Origin: a virus
Virus record (IMG/VR): IMGVR_UViG_3300022200_000041
Location: 1 to 63,330 of that record
DNA length: 63,330 nucleotides
Strand: one strand, 5' to 3'
Part shown: piece by piece, positions 8,152 to 19,100 of the stretch
Layout of the letters: the number at the start of each line of letters is the position of its first letter
Numbering within the stretch: position 1 is the stretch's first letter
Translations under genes and position numbers: made by a program
Notes under the pieces: model-generated
The model's input: the letters and a program-made list of their open reading frames with translations, nothing else
Databases searched by the model: none
Told to the model about the DNA's origin: nothing

Positions 8152-8318
8152 TGGGTCGGCTGCTTGACAAGATGAAAGTCAAGTGCCGTCGCTGCGAGCA
8201 CGAGCACATCCCTCGTCGTCTGCAAGCCCGGTTTCTTGACGGTGACAAAGAGCGGGTCAGCCTGTGGTGCTGTAGGGCCTGCGGTCACCTATGGGTTGAC
8301 AGTGCCTTCAAGCATTAA
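8151..8318 (+). CDS. Small zinc-ribbon protein
   Basis: A 55-residue protein with CRRC near residue 11 and CRAC near residue 43, a typical zinc ribbon. The interior is basic (EHIPRRLQARFLDG). ATG 8151 is selected because GAGGA lies about six bases upstream and the start overlaps the previous stop (TAATG); the frame is open further back but that part lies in the preceding gene. It is the last gene of the rightward operon, and only eight bases separate its stop from the end of the leftward late block. The role is unknown; nucleic-acid binding is likely. Confidence 0.65.
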   Translation: MGRLLDKMKVKCRRCEHEHIPRRLQARFLDGDKERVSLWCCRACGHLWVDSAFKH

Positions 8319-8326
8319 CTATCACA

Positions 8327-11300
8327 TCAAGGAATTGGTCCCGGCGTGTAAACCGGATTGTTTGCCCAAGCCGCTATCCTGTCTAACGCTTCGGCTACTG
8401 TTGTTGGCGGAGGGCCTGCCCAATAAGCAGGGTTTGCCGCATAAACATCCGCCGCCGCATCTGTCGTGTCTGTCGTTGAGTAAGCGGTGTCAGTAAGGTT
8501 GCTTGCGGCAACGAGGTCACCGTTGGAGTCAGCGACAAGAACAGCGTTTGTAGCGTTAGTTTGTCGGATAGTGCCGTCCACATGAAGTTTTTGAGAGGGT
8601 GAAATCGTTCCAATACCGATTCTTCCTGTGGAGGCTTCGTGAGCAATACCATATCCACCGGGGCCACCATCACCCGTTCCGAGGTTTAAGGTTCGGAAAT
8701 TGATGTTTTTAGCGTTATAATTGGTGACGACTTGCCCCGTTCCGCCTGTGGTATAACCTTCTAAATACATCATGGTTCTAAGGGTTCCTTCCACATCGGA
8801 TTGGATAAACATAGCACCCGATTCCGCACCGCCCGTGGGGTCGTCTAAAACCATTCCAATTCGGCCATAAGGTTCGGGATTTGCACCATCGTTGTTTCCA
8901 TACCACCATAGACTTCCGAGATAATCGTTTGTGGTTTGTTTTGCACTTTTAATGATGACATCGGGAGCCGAGTTAGAACCCGGAGTCGGGTCGGTGGATT
9001 CAATACGGAGGATTTCGTCTAAAGAGTTTTTGGAAATATGAAGGGCAACCTGCGGGGAGGCCGTTCCTAAACCAAGTCTGTTGTTTGCGTTGTCAAAGTG
9101 AAGGTTCGCATTGTCGCTGGCGAAAGCCACACCGTCGCTGAATTGGATAGCACCAGCCGCACCCGATGGCGTTCCAACCGAGCCAAGCGCGGTGTCAATT
9201 CCAGCAAGGTGACCTTCAACCGTTGATGCGGTAGGAGTGTAGTTTGTTGCACTTGCGGCGGCGGTGATTTCACCATCGTCGTAATCTCCCGATGTAGCAA
9301 CAACCGCACCCGTCCTTCCGAACACGGATGATACACTACCAGCAGAAGCAAGTGCGTTGTCAATTCCAACAAGGTGAGCCTCAACATCAGCGGTAGTGGC
9401 GGTGTAGTTGGTCGGAGAGTGTGTGGCGACAGGAACCTCATCGGCATTTTGGTCTGCCGTTGCGCCTGTTTCAATTCCTGTCAGTTTCGTGCGCTCGGCT
9501 GAAGTGATGATGGCTCCGCTTCCAGCGTTGGTCACATCGTTAAGTTCAGTCACGCTGTGCGTTGAGAGGTCGGTCACATCCGTTGGCTTGTTGAGGATTT
9601 CAGCATCGCCGCTCACGGCATTCCAATCCGCATTGACATTGACTTCTGCGCCCGTAGCGATACCAGCAAGTTTGGTTTGCTCGGCATCCGTAAAGGCGTT
9701 GGTGTCGGCGTTGCTCTCGTAAGCCGTCTTGATTTCACCCGCCGTTTGGTCTGCTGTTGCGCCCACTTCGATACCGTCGAGTTTGGTAGCCTGAGCGCCT
9801 GTCATCAAGCCGGAGTTACCACCGGCTACCACTTCAGTCAGCGTGGCGTTCGTCCCAGTGCTGCTACTCACAGTTTTTGAAGCAGCATCGTAAGCAAGGT
9901 CGGTAGCGGCAGCAGCCGCAGCGCCAGCAGCATCGACAAAGCCAGCGTCGTTGTTGAGTTCGCTGATGTTGTCACCCTCGATAATCACCTTCTTCTCAGC
10001 GTTAGCGTTATTGGTGAACATCGGTCGGTTGGGTGTTTCGTTCTTGACCCAATACAACCCCTTGCCAGCAACCGATGTATGACCAGTGGCCGCTGTGTCA
10101 GCCTTTTCGTCGACGACTAAGCCGGTAGGGTCAATGAGCCCAGTCACGGTCAATTTACCGTTAACGGTGAGTTCGTTGGCTGCTGTGTCGTATGAGAGCG
10201 TTGAGTCACTGGTGAAGCCACCAGCACCATCGGAGAGTTGCACAAGACCGCTGGTCCCGCTTGAGGTGGTAGCCACGGTGCTGCTGAAGAGCACACGCTT
10301 CCAATTGGTGCCGTCGTAAGCGAACATGAGGGCGTTGCCTGCAGTGATGGCTTGGTTGAGCCCCGTGCTGTCAAAAGTGACGGTGCTGCCGCTGGGCACT
10401 GAGACAAAGACCGTGTGGCCCGGTGGGAAGGTGCCGCTGGGATTGAGCGTGATACCACTGCTTGCTGTTAGAACGAAGACCCGGTTACCGTCAAAGGTGA
10501 AGGTTTGATTCGTGCTTGGACTGGAGACATCAATGTTGGTAGGACCGAGCAAATGAGTGTGTCGGTTGCTGCCGTCTTTGGCGCTATAGTAGAGCATCGA
10601 CTCGCCGTCGCTGTTAAACGATTGCCATACGATGCCGTTGTCGCCAAAAGTAGCGGGTTGACCCGTGTGCACCGTCTGTAGCGCTGTGTGGCTGTTGATG
10701 CCCGTGGTTGCCGAGATGGTGCCGTCACGCACTGGGGAGAAGTAAAGCGGCGAGGGGCGCACGAAGACGCGCTTGTCGTTGTATTCAGACAGAGATTCGA
10801 TGTTCAAGTCACCCGTGGTCGCTCCACCAGCGTTGACAGCACGCACTGTGCCCAGCACGATAGTCTGACGGTTGTCACCAGCCCCGCTACCGGTGGTGAG
10901 ATAAGAAGCAGCCGTGCCTGAAATGGAGGGGTAGGCTCCTGCAGCGGTCGTGATGTTGACCGTTTGCGTTATCTTGAGGCCATCAGCCGTAGCAACGACT
11001 ACGAAAAGACACTCTTCGCCGCTATTGAGTGCAACGAAGGAGCCAAGTTTCTCAGCGGTCGTGCTGGTCAGCGTGACCGTGATGTCACTGCCGCCGCCGA
11101 TGGCGTAGAGGATGCCGTCAAGAATGACATCGCACGCTTTGACCACGAACTGGTTGGCGCCCGCTCCCGCACTGATAGCGCCGGGAAGGTCGGGTGGGTC
11201 GTTGCGGTCGTTATCGTCGTAAGCCGTATCGTGCGGCAACAAGATACCGTTGCCGTGCACGCCTTCGTAGAGATTTGTCAAGGACGGTGAGAGGATGTGA

Positions 11301-11371
11301 CTTCCGTCAGTCAGTCCATCGTTAGCGCCGTCTGTGTGTCCCGAAAGGGGGTTATCTGTAGTCATCGTCAT
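8327..11371 (-). CDS. Tail fibre / receptor-binding structural protein
   Basis: A 1,014-residue modular fibre. The N-terminal part (ILSPSLTNLYEGVHGNGILLP and beyond) is probably the tail-attachment region. The middle has three tandem repeats of the type GIEVGATADQTAGEI, GIATGAEVNVNADW and GIETGATADQNADEV, then SSVFGRTGAVVATSGDYDD, then TADVEAHLVGIDNALAS and its copy STVEGHLAGIDTALG. These are stock pieces of marine bacteriophage tail fibres. Near the C-terminus come LGLGTASPQVALHIS and IGIGTISPSQKLHVDGTI, usual in fibre tips, and the last 45 residues are proline-rich. Strong GAGGTGA at 11378-11384 supports ATG 11371; ATG 11365 is an alternative. It is the last gene of the late block and probably binds the host surface. 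Confidence 0.85.
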   Translation of the reverse strand: MTMTTDNPLSGHTDGANDGLTDGSHILSPSLTNLYEGVHGNGILLPHDTAYDDNDRNDPPDLPGAISAGAGANQFVVKACDVILDGILYAIGGGSDITVTLTSTTAEKLGSFVALNSGEECLFVVVATADGLKITQTVNITTAAGAYPSISGTAASYLTTGSGAGDNRQTIVLGTVRAVNAGGATTGDLNIESLSEYNDKRVFVRPSPLYFSPVRDGTISATTGINSHTALQTVHTGQPATFGDNGIVWQSFNSDGESMLYYSAKDGSNRHTHLLGPTNIDVSSPSTNQTFTFDGNRVFVLTASSGITLNPSGTFPPGHTVFVSVPSGSTVTFDSTGLNQAITAGNALMFAYDGTNWKRVLFSSTVATTSSGTSGLVQLSDGAGGFTSDSTLSYDTAANELTVNGKLTVTGLIDPTGLVVDEKADTAATGHTSVAGKGLYWVKNETPNRPMFTNNANAEKKVIIEGDNISELNNDAGFVDAAGAAAAAATDLAYDAASKTVSSSTGTNATLTEVVAGGNSGLMTGAQATKLDGIEVGATADQTAGEIKTAYESNADTNAFTDAEQTKLAGIATGAEVNVNADWNAVSGDAEILNKPTDVTDLSTHSVTELNDVTNAGSGAIITSAERTKLTGIETGATADQNADEVPVATHSPTNYTATTADVEAHLVGIDNALASAGSVSSVFGRTGAVVATSGDYDDGEITAAASATNYTPTASTVEGHLAGIDTALGSVGTPSGAAGAIQFSDGVAFASDNANLHFDNANNRLGLGTASPQVALHISKNSLDEILRIESTDPTPGSNSAPDVIIKSAKQTTNDYLGSLWWYGNNDGANPEPYGRIGMVLDDPTGGAESGAMFIQSDVEGTLRTMMYLEGYTTGGTGQVVTNYNAKNINFRTLNLGTGDGGPGGYGIAHEASTGRIGIGTISPSQKLHVDGTIRQTNATNAVLVADSNGDLVAASNLTDTAYSTTDTTDAAADVYAANPAYWAGPPPTTVAEALDRIAAWANNPVYTPGPIP

Positions 11372-11372
11372 T

Positions 11373-11717
11373 CTATTTCACCTCAATCAACAATTGAATG
11401 CGTAGTTCGTTTTGCGTCGTCTTAAGCACAGGAAGAATCGTGTGCCGAGCGACTGGCGTGAAAGAGTTTGAACCACGGAACTGGACATAGACTTCTTTCA
11501 AGGAGTCCGTGAACTCTTCCGATGCTGGTATAAAACCTTCAACGAGGATGGTGTTGTCGTCGACGATGCGCACCGTCGGATTGAGCGTGATGGCTGGACG
11601 ACCAGCGGCCCCATCAGAACTCGTAGATGGGGTTCCATCGAAACCTATAATCATCTCGTTGATGTTGCTCGCTATCGTGTCGAGCAGCGCCCGTTTGATG
11701 TGGTCGCTTACCGGCAT
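11373..11717 (-). CDS. Small tail/baseplate-associated protein
   Basis: A 114-residue protein without a family I recognise. It begins with a helix (VSDHIKRALLDTIASNINEMII) and continues as beta strands (TVRIVDDNTILVEGFIP, EVYVQFRGSNSF, ELRIQLLIEV). Its place between the baseplate hub-like protein and the tail fibre suggests a connector or wedge component. GAGGTGA at 11724-11730 lies six bases before the ATG, and the start overlaps the upstream TAA. Its stop is one base from the fibre start, so the last two tail genes are probably co-translated. Confidence 0.65.
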   Translation of the reverse strand: MPVSDHIKRALLDTIASNINEMIIGFDGTPSTSSDGAAGRPAITLNPTVRIVDDNTILVEGFIPASEEFTDSLKEVYVQFRGSNSFTPVARHTILPVLKTTQNELRIQLLIEVK

Positions 11718-13126
11718 TATGCGTCACCTCTGTATGTGATTGGAGTGGACTTGCTACCACCGAGGGTTTCTTCGTCACTACTTCCACCGAGCACGCCCCT
11801 GTTCATGGCTTTACCGATGATAAACCCTGAGAGGCCGTGATTCTGAATTGTAATGATGGGAACCGTGACAATTTCGATGTCACCAAACAACGAGAAGTTT
11901 TGTTCAATGACCTGCTCGACGACTTCAGGCCGACGGCCGGTGTTCTGAGCACCCTCAAGAATGCCTTGCAGCACGCCTTCAATGCCGCTGTCAACGGTGA
12001 GGAAAACAAGGTCAGCGGTGTTCTCCGAAAGGTTGTGACGCACTTCGGTGAGGATGCGGTTGCGTCCTTCATATTCGATGATTTTACCCGGTCGCAAGTC
12101 CCATGAAGCGGTGTGACCTGAACTGGTCTTGTTACCGGCGAGAAGGTTGTTGGCCTTCAACACGCTGCGTGCAACACGACGGGCCGCCTCGTTGTTTCGC
12201 ACCGTGAAGTCTTCAATGACCTGCGGGTCCTGTTGCACATCGCCACCACGACCACTCTGTCGCTCAGCATCGCTGACTTCGGCGTAGGCGGTATCGTTGA
12301 CCGAGAGGGGTGTGCCTTGCACGATAACACGGTTGCTGGTGTTGTCGACTGGGTTGGTTCCAGCAGGCCCGGTCCTGTTGTTAGCGTCGACGAAACGACC
12401 GCTTTCACCGAAGTTGAACGGCACATAGAGCAGGCTACCAAAGCGCTCAAAGTAGATGATGCGATTGTCATGACGCCCAAGGAAACGCAACGCCGTGACG
12501 AGGTTGACTCCGTAGAAGTCGGTAGCGATAAAGCGGGTGCTGTGACGGCGACGGTCACCGCTGGAGTTGCTGGGAGTGAGCGGAAGTGCGATGTTGACCG
12601 AGGTGAGCGTATCAGCGATGTCACGACCAAGACGCATGGCCATGTCGGTCGTGCGGAAACCGACATCAATTGGCTGCGCTGCGTAACCTGCCGTGCTGTT
12701 GAAGCCCAGTTCACTGAGCGTTTTGCCTTTCATGTTCCGCACTGCAAAAACAGAACCCTTGTTTCCAGTGGAGTGACTACCGAGTGACAGGCGCTCAGTC
12801 TGCTGGTCTATAGAATACAACATCCTCGGACTATTTGAAGCAGCATCGCTACGCATGTAGAAGATGCGATTTTGTGAAGTGTGACCCGGCGTTGATGTGT
12901 GAGTCAAAACGACACTGTCTTGACGCTCGTCGATGGTGTAAGAGTGCGTTGATGCGACAGCGTAGGTTGAGGTCTTGCGTTGCTTGACGGTGACCTTAGC
13001 CTGCGTTGTGCCCTGCATAGCAATTTCACCAAGGTGCACTGCGTTGTCGACGAAGACTGGCTTGCGCACTTGTTTCATCACGACATCGGTGTCACCGGTC
13101 GTGCGTTGCTGTGCGAGGAAGGTCAC
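11717..13126 (-). CDS. Baseplate hub-like tail protein
   Basis: A 469-residue protein that starts at GTG 13126, overlapping the stop of the giant gene (GTGA). The region NNEAARRVARSVLKANNLLAG, then WDLRPGKIIEYEGRNRI and LTEVRHNLSENTADLVFLT, resembles the domain of tail hub proteins in which helices and a 'PG..v...g....V..v.H' beta module form the ring below the tail tube. The C-terminal segment (SGFIIGKAMNRGVLGGSSDEE) is flexible. It would sit at the tail tip, linking the tube to fibres. The identification comes from pattern and position; it could instead be another tip protein. Confidence 0.55.
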   Translation of the reverse strand: MTFLAQQRTTGDTDVVMKQVRKPVFVDNAVHLGEIAMQGTTQAKVTVKQRKTSTYAVASTHSYTIDERQDSVVLTHTSTPGHTSQNRIFYMRSDAASNSPRMLYSIDQQTERLSLGSHSTGNKGSVFAVRNMKGKTLSELGFNSTAGYAAQPIDVGFRTTDMAMRLGRDIADTLTSVNIALPLTPSNSSGDRRRHSTRFIATDFYGVNLVTALRFLGRHDNRIIYFERFGSLLYVPFNFGESGRFVDANNRTGPAGTNPVDNTSNRVIVQGTPLSVNDTAYAEVSDAERQSGRGGDVQQDPQVIEDFTVRNNEAARRVARSVLKANNLLAGNKTSSGHTASWDLRPGKIIEYEGRNRILTEVRHNLSENTADLVFLTVDSGIEGVLQGILEGAQNTGRRPEVVEQVIEQNFSLFGDIEIVTVPIITIQNHGLSGFIIGKAMNRGVLGGSSDEETLGGSKSTPITYRGDA

Positions 13127-16100
13127 GGAGCATCACCACTGTGGTCGGATGTGTTGTAAGTCACATCGGCCTTGTGTCCCTTGCTATGCAGAGACTGACT
13201 GAAGCGGGGCTTGACTGAGTAGTCCTTACCGCTACCTGTGCGACGAGGAGCGTCGCTGCGATAGTGCTGCAGCGTGTTCTCGCTGATGAGCAAACGAGTC
13301 ACTGTGGACTTGAGTGTGCCGGTGTCGAATGTAGGCATCGCCGAACCGGGGAGTTTCGGACCCTTCGACACCGGCACAGTGTCGCTACTGCTTTCCATCA
13401 AATAAACGGGCTGGTAAGGAGCGTTTCCGTCAGGCACCGTTGCACGCATGTAAGAGCCCGCTGAGGCGTTGGTGGACTCGTAGGTGAAGAGCCCATACTT
13501 GCCGCCAGCAGTGGCGGTGTAGAAGGTGCTTCCGTATTGAGGTGTGCCGCTGGCGACAGCGCGAACAGGGCGGAAGACTTCGATGTGTTGGTTGTCCAGC
13601 AGACGCACCGGACGCAACATGAATCGCACTGTCGTGTCCGTGAGGTTATGAGGTGTCGTCGTGCTTGTCGTGGTCTGATATGGATTGCTGGTTGTGCCCG
13701 AACCGCTGCGACCCCAACCGGTGTCATCGAATGGGTTGACGAACGAGCGGGACTCAAGGATGTAGGTGCCGCCCATGGGCTTGATGTTACCAGTGTGGCT
13801 AAAACGCATGACCCCGCCTTGAGGTTGAGCAGCGAAGGAGAGGCTCGTTAGGTCATAGTCTTCCAGCGTCTGCGAACCTGACTGCAATCCACCCTGCAGG
13901 ACGATACGCTGCCCAACACCACGGTCAGTGTGCAGGCTATGAGCCTCACTGTTGATGGCGACCATGTCGGCATTGATGCCGGTGGAGAAGGACTCAAGCG
14001 TGTCAGCGTCAATACCGATACGGGGCGAGGAGCGAGAGATTGGCTCTTTGTGCACCGAGGTGCCGGTGATGCTCTCGACACGGTCGCTGACTGCAGCCTC
14101 GGGCTTAAGCAAACCGTCCTCAGCAATTTCAAGGCGACCACTGATACCACGCTTGACTTCGTCGGGCTGCAGCACATCATCACGAGGTCGCAGCAACCCT
14201 TGACCGAAGGTTGGCTCAGCCGTGTGATGCGAGAGAACGACGCCCGAACCTTCGTAGACGGCGCTTAATTCGGTTAGAACATCCTCGTTGAACTGCGTTG
14301 GATAACGCACACCACGCCCACCACCCATGTCGCCGACACGCATGGCGTTGGTTGGGGCAAAGACATCGACAAGGACGAAGGCGTTGTTGTTGTTTGTGTC
14401 ATTGAGTCGACCACCAAAGCGTGGAATGACTTCAGTTGGGCTGCTCAACACTTTGCCCGTAAGAGGGTCAACGACACCTTTGAAGTTGACAATCGGCTTA
14501 CCTCCGTTCCACAACCGAGCGTAAGGTGAACGACCGTAAGTGCGGTCGTATTCGTATGCGTCGCCTGCGTCCCAAGCAGGACGGATGCCGAAGCCACGCA
14601 CCGGTGCTTTGCGGACATCTTCACCGCGAGTGTTGCCCCACCAGTCGACAAGATAGTAGCCCGCCGCACCTTCAATGGTGCCGATACCAAGACCTTGGCT
14701 ATCACCCCACCAGTCACGAGGAGCGTCAGCATTGTTGCGAATGATGCGAACAGGACAGCCAAACGAGCGAGTCATGCGGCGACCGTCGCTGTAGCGCACC
14801 TGCCATTCAGGTTTGTCGGGCCCGAGCATACCACTAAAGTTGGTCTGCCTTTCCATAACGCCAACATAGGTCGTTGGTAGCGTTTTTGGGGTCAAACCAG
14901 CACCACCAGCGTAATTCCAATCTTGCGATTCGTATTCGACCAGTGGACCGGGCTTGTAACCGAGGGTCAGGTTGCTGCTACTATAGGAGGATTCAGTGAA
15001 GGCACGCATGCCGTAGTGTCCCCATTGAGGGCGGTTCCACGGTTGACGCAGACCGAATCGGTAGCCGAATGGATAAGAGCGGGTGCTCACAAGACTCGAT
15101 GCGATGCCGATGCCGTCGCTCGCAGTATAAGAAGCAGCATCGCCAGTGTCTTCCCAATGCTTACCGCCGCCTGCTTCGTAGAGGGCTGGTAGATTCCACG
15201 CAGCAGACCAAGCAGCATAGCCGTCAAGACGACTGACGAGTGGTCCGCCACGGCTACCGCTTGGCCAATAGTGACTGAGCATGACAGTGTTGCTGCCTTG
15301 CGCTTGATAACCCGACATAATGTGAATGTTAGCAGCCGTCTCTGCTGTTCCGTCAGCGCCAAAGTAGACCTTGGACCCAACGGCCGGTGTAAAGAGGATG
15401 TCTGTAGTCAGAACAATGTTCACACCGCTTATTCCACCGCCTGCAATTTTACCCAACACCTTACCTTCGACAAAAATGTAATCGCCTGCTGAAGCCCCGT
15501 CGCTACTGACATCAGCATTCATCGTGATGGTGGAAGGTGAACCGGCCGCTGATTGGAAAGTGCCTGAGAACTGACTGGGTGGCTCGGGCGTCTTGAAATC
15601 GAGGTGGAACGGACCAAGGCTGGCGGCGTAGTTGACGCCGTGATAATGCACCGTCTCAAAGTGTTCAGGCATGCTGTTGTAGGCCGCTTTGTCTACAGCC
15701 CGGTCATCAGTAGCGTCGCCCCATGTTCGGCTGCTGTCGGAGTAGAAAGTATGGGGTCGACCGAGGTTTGGATGCCATGCGCAAACGAATGCGTCAGGAG
15801 TGTAGAGACTGTTCGTATCTCGTGTCCCACCACGCAACTGGTCGAGATTAAGCGACAAAACACCTTGCGACTTGGTCAATAGCGAAGTCGAAACTTCACG
15901 ACTGTAAGGTCGACTTAAGCGGAGCACGGTGCCCGCACTCGGCAAACTCAAAGCAGTCGTGATGAAACGATAGGGTTGGTTCATTGTTCCGCTACTGTAA
16001 GTCAAGCCTGTGCGTTTGGTGTAAGACAGCGTCTGAGTCACACCGTCATTATCGGTGTAGACCAGTTGTTGACCGTAGTAGGGCACTTCAGGGAACAACG

Positions 16101-19100
16101 AAGCGTCATCGACCTGAATGTAACCAACGCCCGTGCTCTGCACCGTGGCGACAGGTGAAATGGAGGTGTTAGCCAGCACCTTGGAGTAGATGTCAGGGCT
16201 AATGGAGGGATAGCCACCAAGCGTCAACTGAGCGCCAAGTGCTCCATGAGAGGCACGACAGAACTCGTAGTAGTTGTCAAGACGATAGAGGGCGAGATGG
16301 CGGAAACCTGTGGCCGTAGCGTCATCGGGGGAGTTTTTGTGCAAAATGCTCCACCATGGGATGTTCAATGTGTAACCGGGTGTGGCGTCAACGAACATGC
16401 TCGTGTGATAGGGGTGAGAGCGACGAGTGAAAGTGGGCGATTCGCTACCCTGCACACCCAATGCGTTGTAAAGCAGCATCGGTGGGAGATTGCTAAACTG
16501 ACTGCCGTGGTCAGGGTCGTGGTCAAGGATGACCTCGTTGACGAAAATCTCGCAGCCGCGCACATCAGCAAGCGTCGCTTCAGAAAGGATGAGAGTCGCC
16601 GCACCAATCGCCGTCCCTCGCTCGCTGTCATACTTGATGCCGACCACGAGGTGCACTTGTTGACCGGTGAGTTCACGAGCAGTGCCGTCGGGTAAGGCTG
16701 AAGCGTCACTGTTGTTATGATGGAAGCCAGTAAGTTGTTGCTTACGCAGGTTAGGCTGGATGACAATTTGATAGGCACCAACCTCGGCAGGGTCAGGGAA
16801 GTGTCCGTCCTGCGTGTAGTTGGCTCCTGCCTCAAGCACGATGGAGTGGCCACCGGCTTTGTTGATGTCGCCAGCATCGCCCTTGGATGCGAGGACGCCG
16901 TAGCCATCAAAGCGCACCTTTGTTTCAAACATCAGCGTGAAGGCCCCACCATGGATGTCGCTGGGACCGCTCGGCGTAGCGGTCAGACTACCGATGCGCA
17001 GTTGCGGGTTGAGAGGGTGTAGGTAGTCGGTGACGCTGGCCGGTAGGGTTGTCGTGGTTGGGTCCACATTCTCCAGTAGACGGATGAGGTCGGCATCTTG
17101 GAGTGTCGCTCTGCGCTCGGCCTCGTGCTTGCCGTAGAGGCCTTGGTAAGCAGGATGAGCCCAGTGACCGGGTAGCATCGGCATCGTAGCGTTAACGAAG
17201 TGATGTCCCATACGAGGCATCGGCATTGGTGTGAGTTGCGGTTTGCTGTAGCGTGTGTGAGCCAGCAACGCAGTGCCGGTGATGTATTCAGTATGAGCCA
17301 TGTCAGGGCTGTTACCGCTCACTTCGGCGTGGTCACGCAAGCGGCGTGCTGCAAAGAAGCGAGTGCTACCAGCAGGGATGTAGTAGGAGGGTGTGATGGT
17401 GGCGCTTGGATTGGCTGCGATAAACTCGGTGAAGTCAATGTCACCAACCACGCCAGTGAAGGTGTCGCCGCTTATGCCCGTGTAGGACACTACGCACGAG
17501 TCGCCGCTGCTTGAAAGGCGCAAGAAACGACGGTTGTCGCTAACTTCTTTGGAAGCAAACGCTGCATCAAAAACACGGCTGTTGATGGTGGCTGAAGCGG
17601 TCAACACACCGCTGCTGTAAGAAGACACGGTGAGGCTTTGCGTCTCAACGCCGTTGCTGTGCGTGTAGACGGTTGGGAAGCGGTCCGTGTGGCTGTGCCC
17701 CATCTTTGTGACATGGAAGAAGAGCGTGCGGTCGTGCAATTCGTAAGACGACTGCAGTGGGCGGTTACCGGTAGTTTCAACCCATCCGTTCTTCGTGCTG
17801 TCGGGGAAGGCACTACCTTCAGCGATGTGCTCCCAACCCACTTCGTTCATGGTCGGACCGTAGCGCGGTCCGCTGATGGCGTTGTCAAACAGATGTCCGA
17901 GGTGGCTCGCACCAAGGTCGGGGTGAATCATACCGCCGTCGCCCATTGTCTCGTTTTGATAGGCTTGCAGCCGGTCAAATCCGCTGCGGACAAGGATGTT
18001 ACCGGGGATGGACTCAGGGTCAGGAAGTTGGACCACGAGGTTTGGCGAGGTTGAGGTGTTGGCTACCGAAGGAGCCAAACCGCTGGCGAGGCGCTCACCA
18101 GCAGCACGGAAGGCACGAATGACCACACCGAGTGGCGAGCCGCCGCTAAGCGTGTGTGTTTGTCCCGTGTCGTCAATGACTTCCATCTCTTCAAACTGCA
18201 GATGCTCGTTGGGAATCTCAAGCACATTCTGTAGTTTGATACGGTGCTTTTCAGCCAGTTGCGGATGCGCCAGTTCCTGCGCTTGCAGGACAGGTAACAT
18301 AGCGCTGTTCGTTGTCTCAAAAGAGAAACGGACATTCCCAAGCAACTTCTCACCCGTAGTGTAGCCTACACCGCCGCTGACACGGTTCACCCAAGGCACA
18401 GCACCAAGTCCACGAGCGTTGACGGCAGGCATCGAGAGGCTACCACCGTCCATTCGTTTCCACACAACATGCTCAATGTTGAAGTTCTTAGCAGGGGAGC
18501 GAGCATACATCTCGTAAGCGTTGACATCTCCGACCCAAAAGGTGTTTTTTTGCTTCGTCCCACCAAACAGTGTAGAAGGTTGGACAGATGCGGAAGCATA
18601 GAAGTTAGCAGCAACATTCCGTTGCGCCCCTGCGCTGGCTGAGAAGTGGGAGCCGATGCTCTTGTCAAGGTCAAAAAAGAGGTCGCCGGTTTTCGTAAAG
18701 CAGGGCTCAGCGTTTTCCAAGTCACTCTCAGCAGTAATCGGCGGATGAAGTGAGAACTCTGCGTCAAATGGAGCGCCGTCCAAAGCGTTCGTAACAGTGT
18801 AATCTGAGATAGTTGGACGAGAAGTTGCATTGTGGATGAGTGCCTCGACATTCGGGCCTGCGTGCGCTGGAGCATAGAAGCGGTCTTGACCGTGAATGCG
18901 GTCGTCCCAGCGCACTGTGCCCGCCTTAGTGACATCAGCAGCGTCGACAAGACGCAGCCAGTCACCAACGCTCTTTTGCCCGTCACGGTCCGTCTTGGCG
19001 ACAAGAGCCAATTCTGACTCATGAGAGATAACAAGCATCGCACGGGAGAACACACCTTGCATGTGAGTGAGTTCTTTCTGCATCTCAGGCTCGTTTTCCA

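Noticed and set aside
8319-8326. Terminator between the converging operons
   Set aside because: Only eight bases separate the stops and no hairpin with T-run is visible; any terminator must overlap coding sequence.
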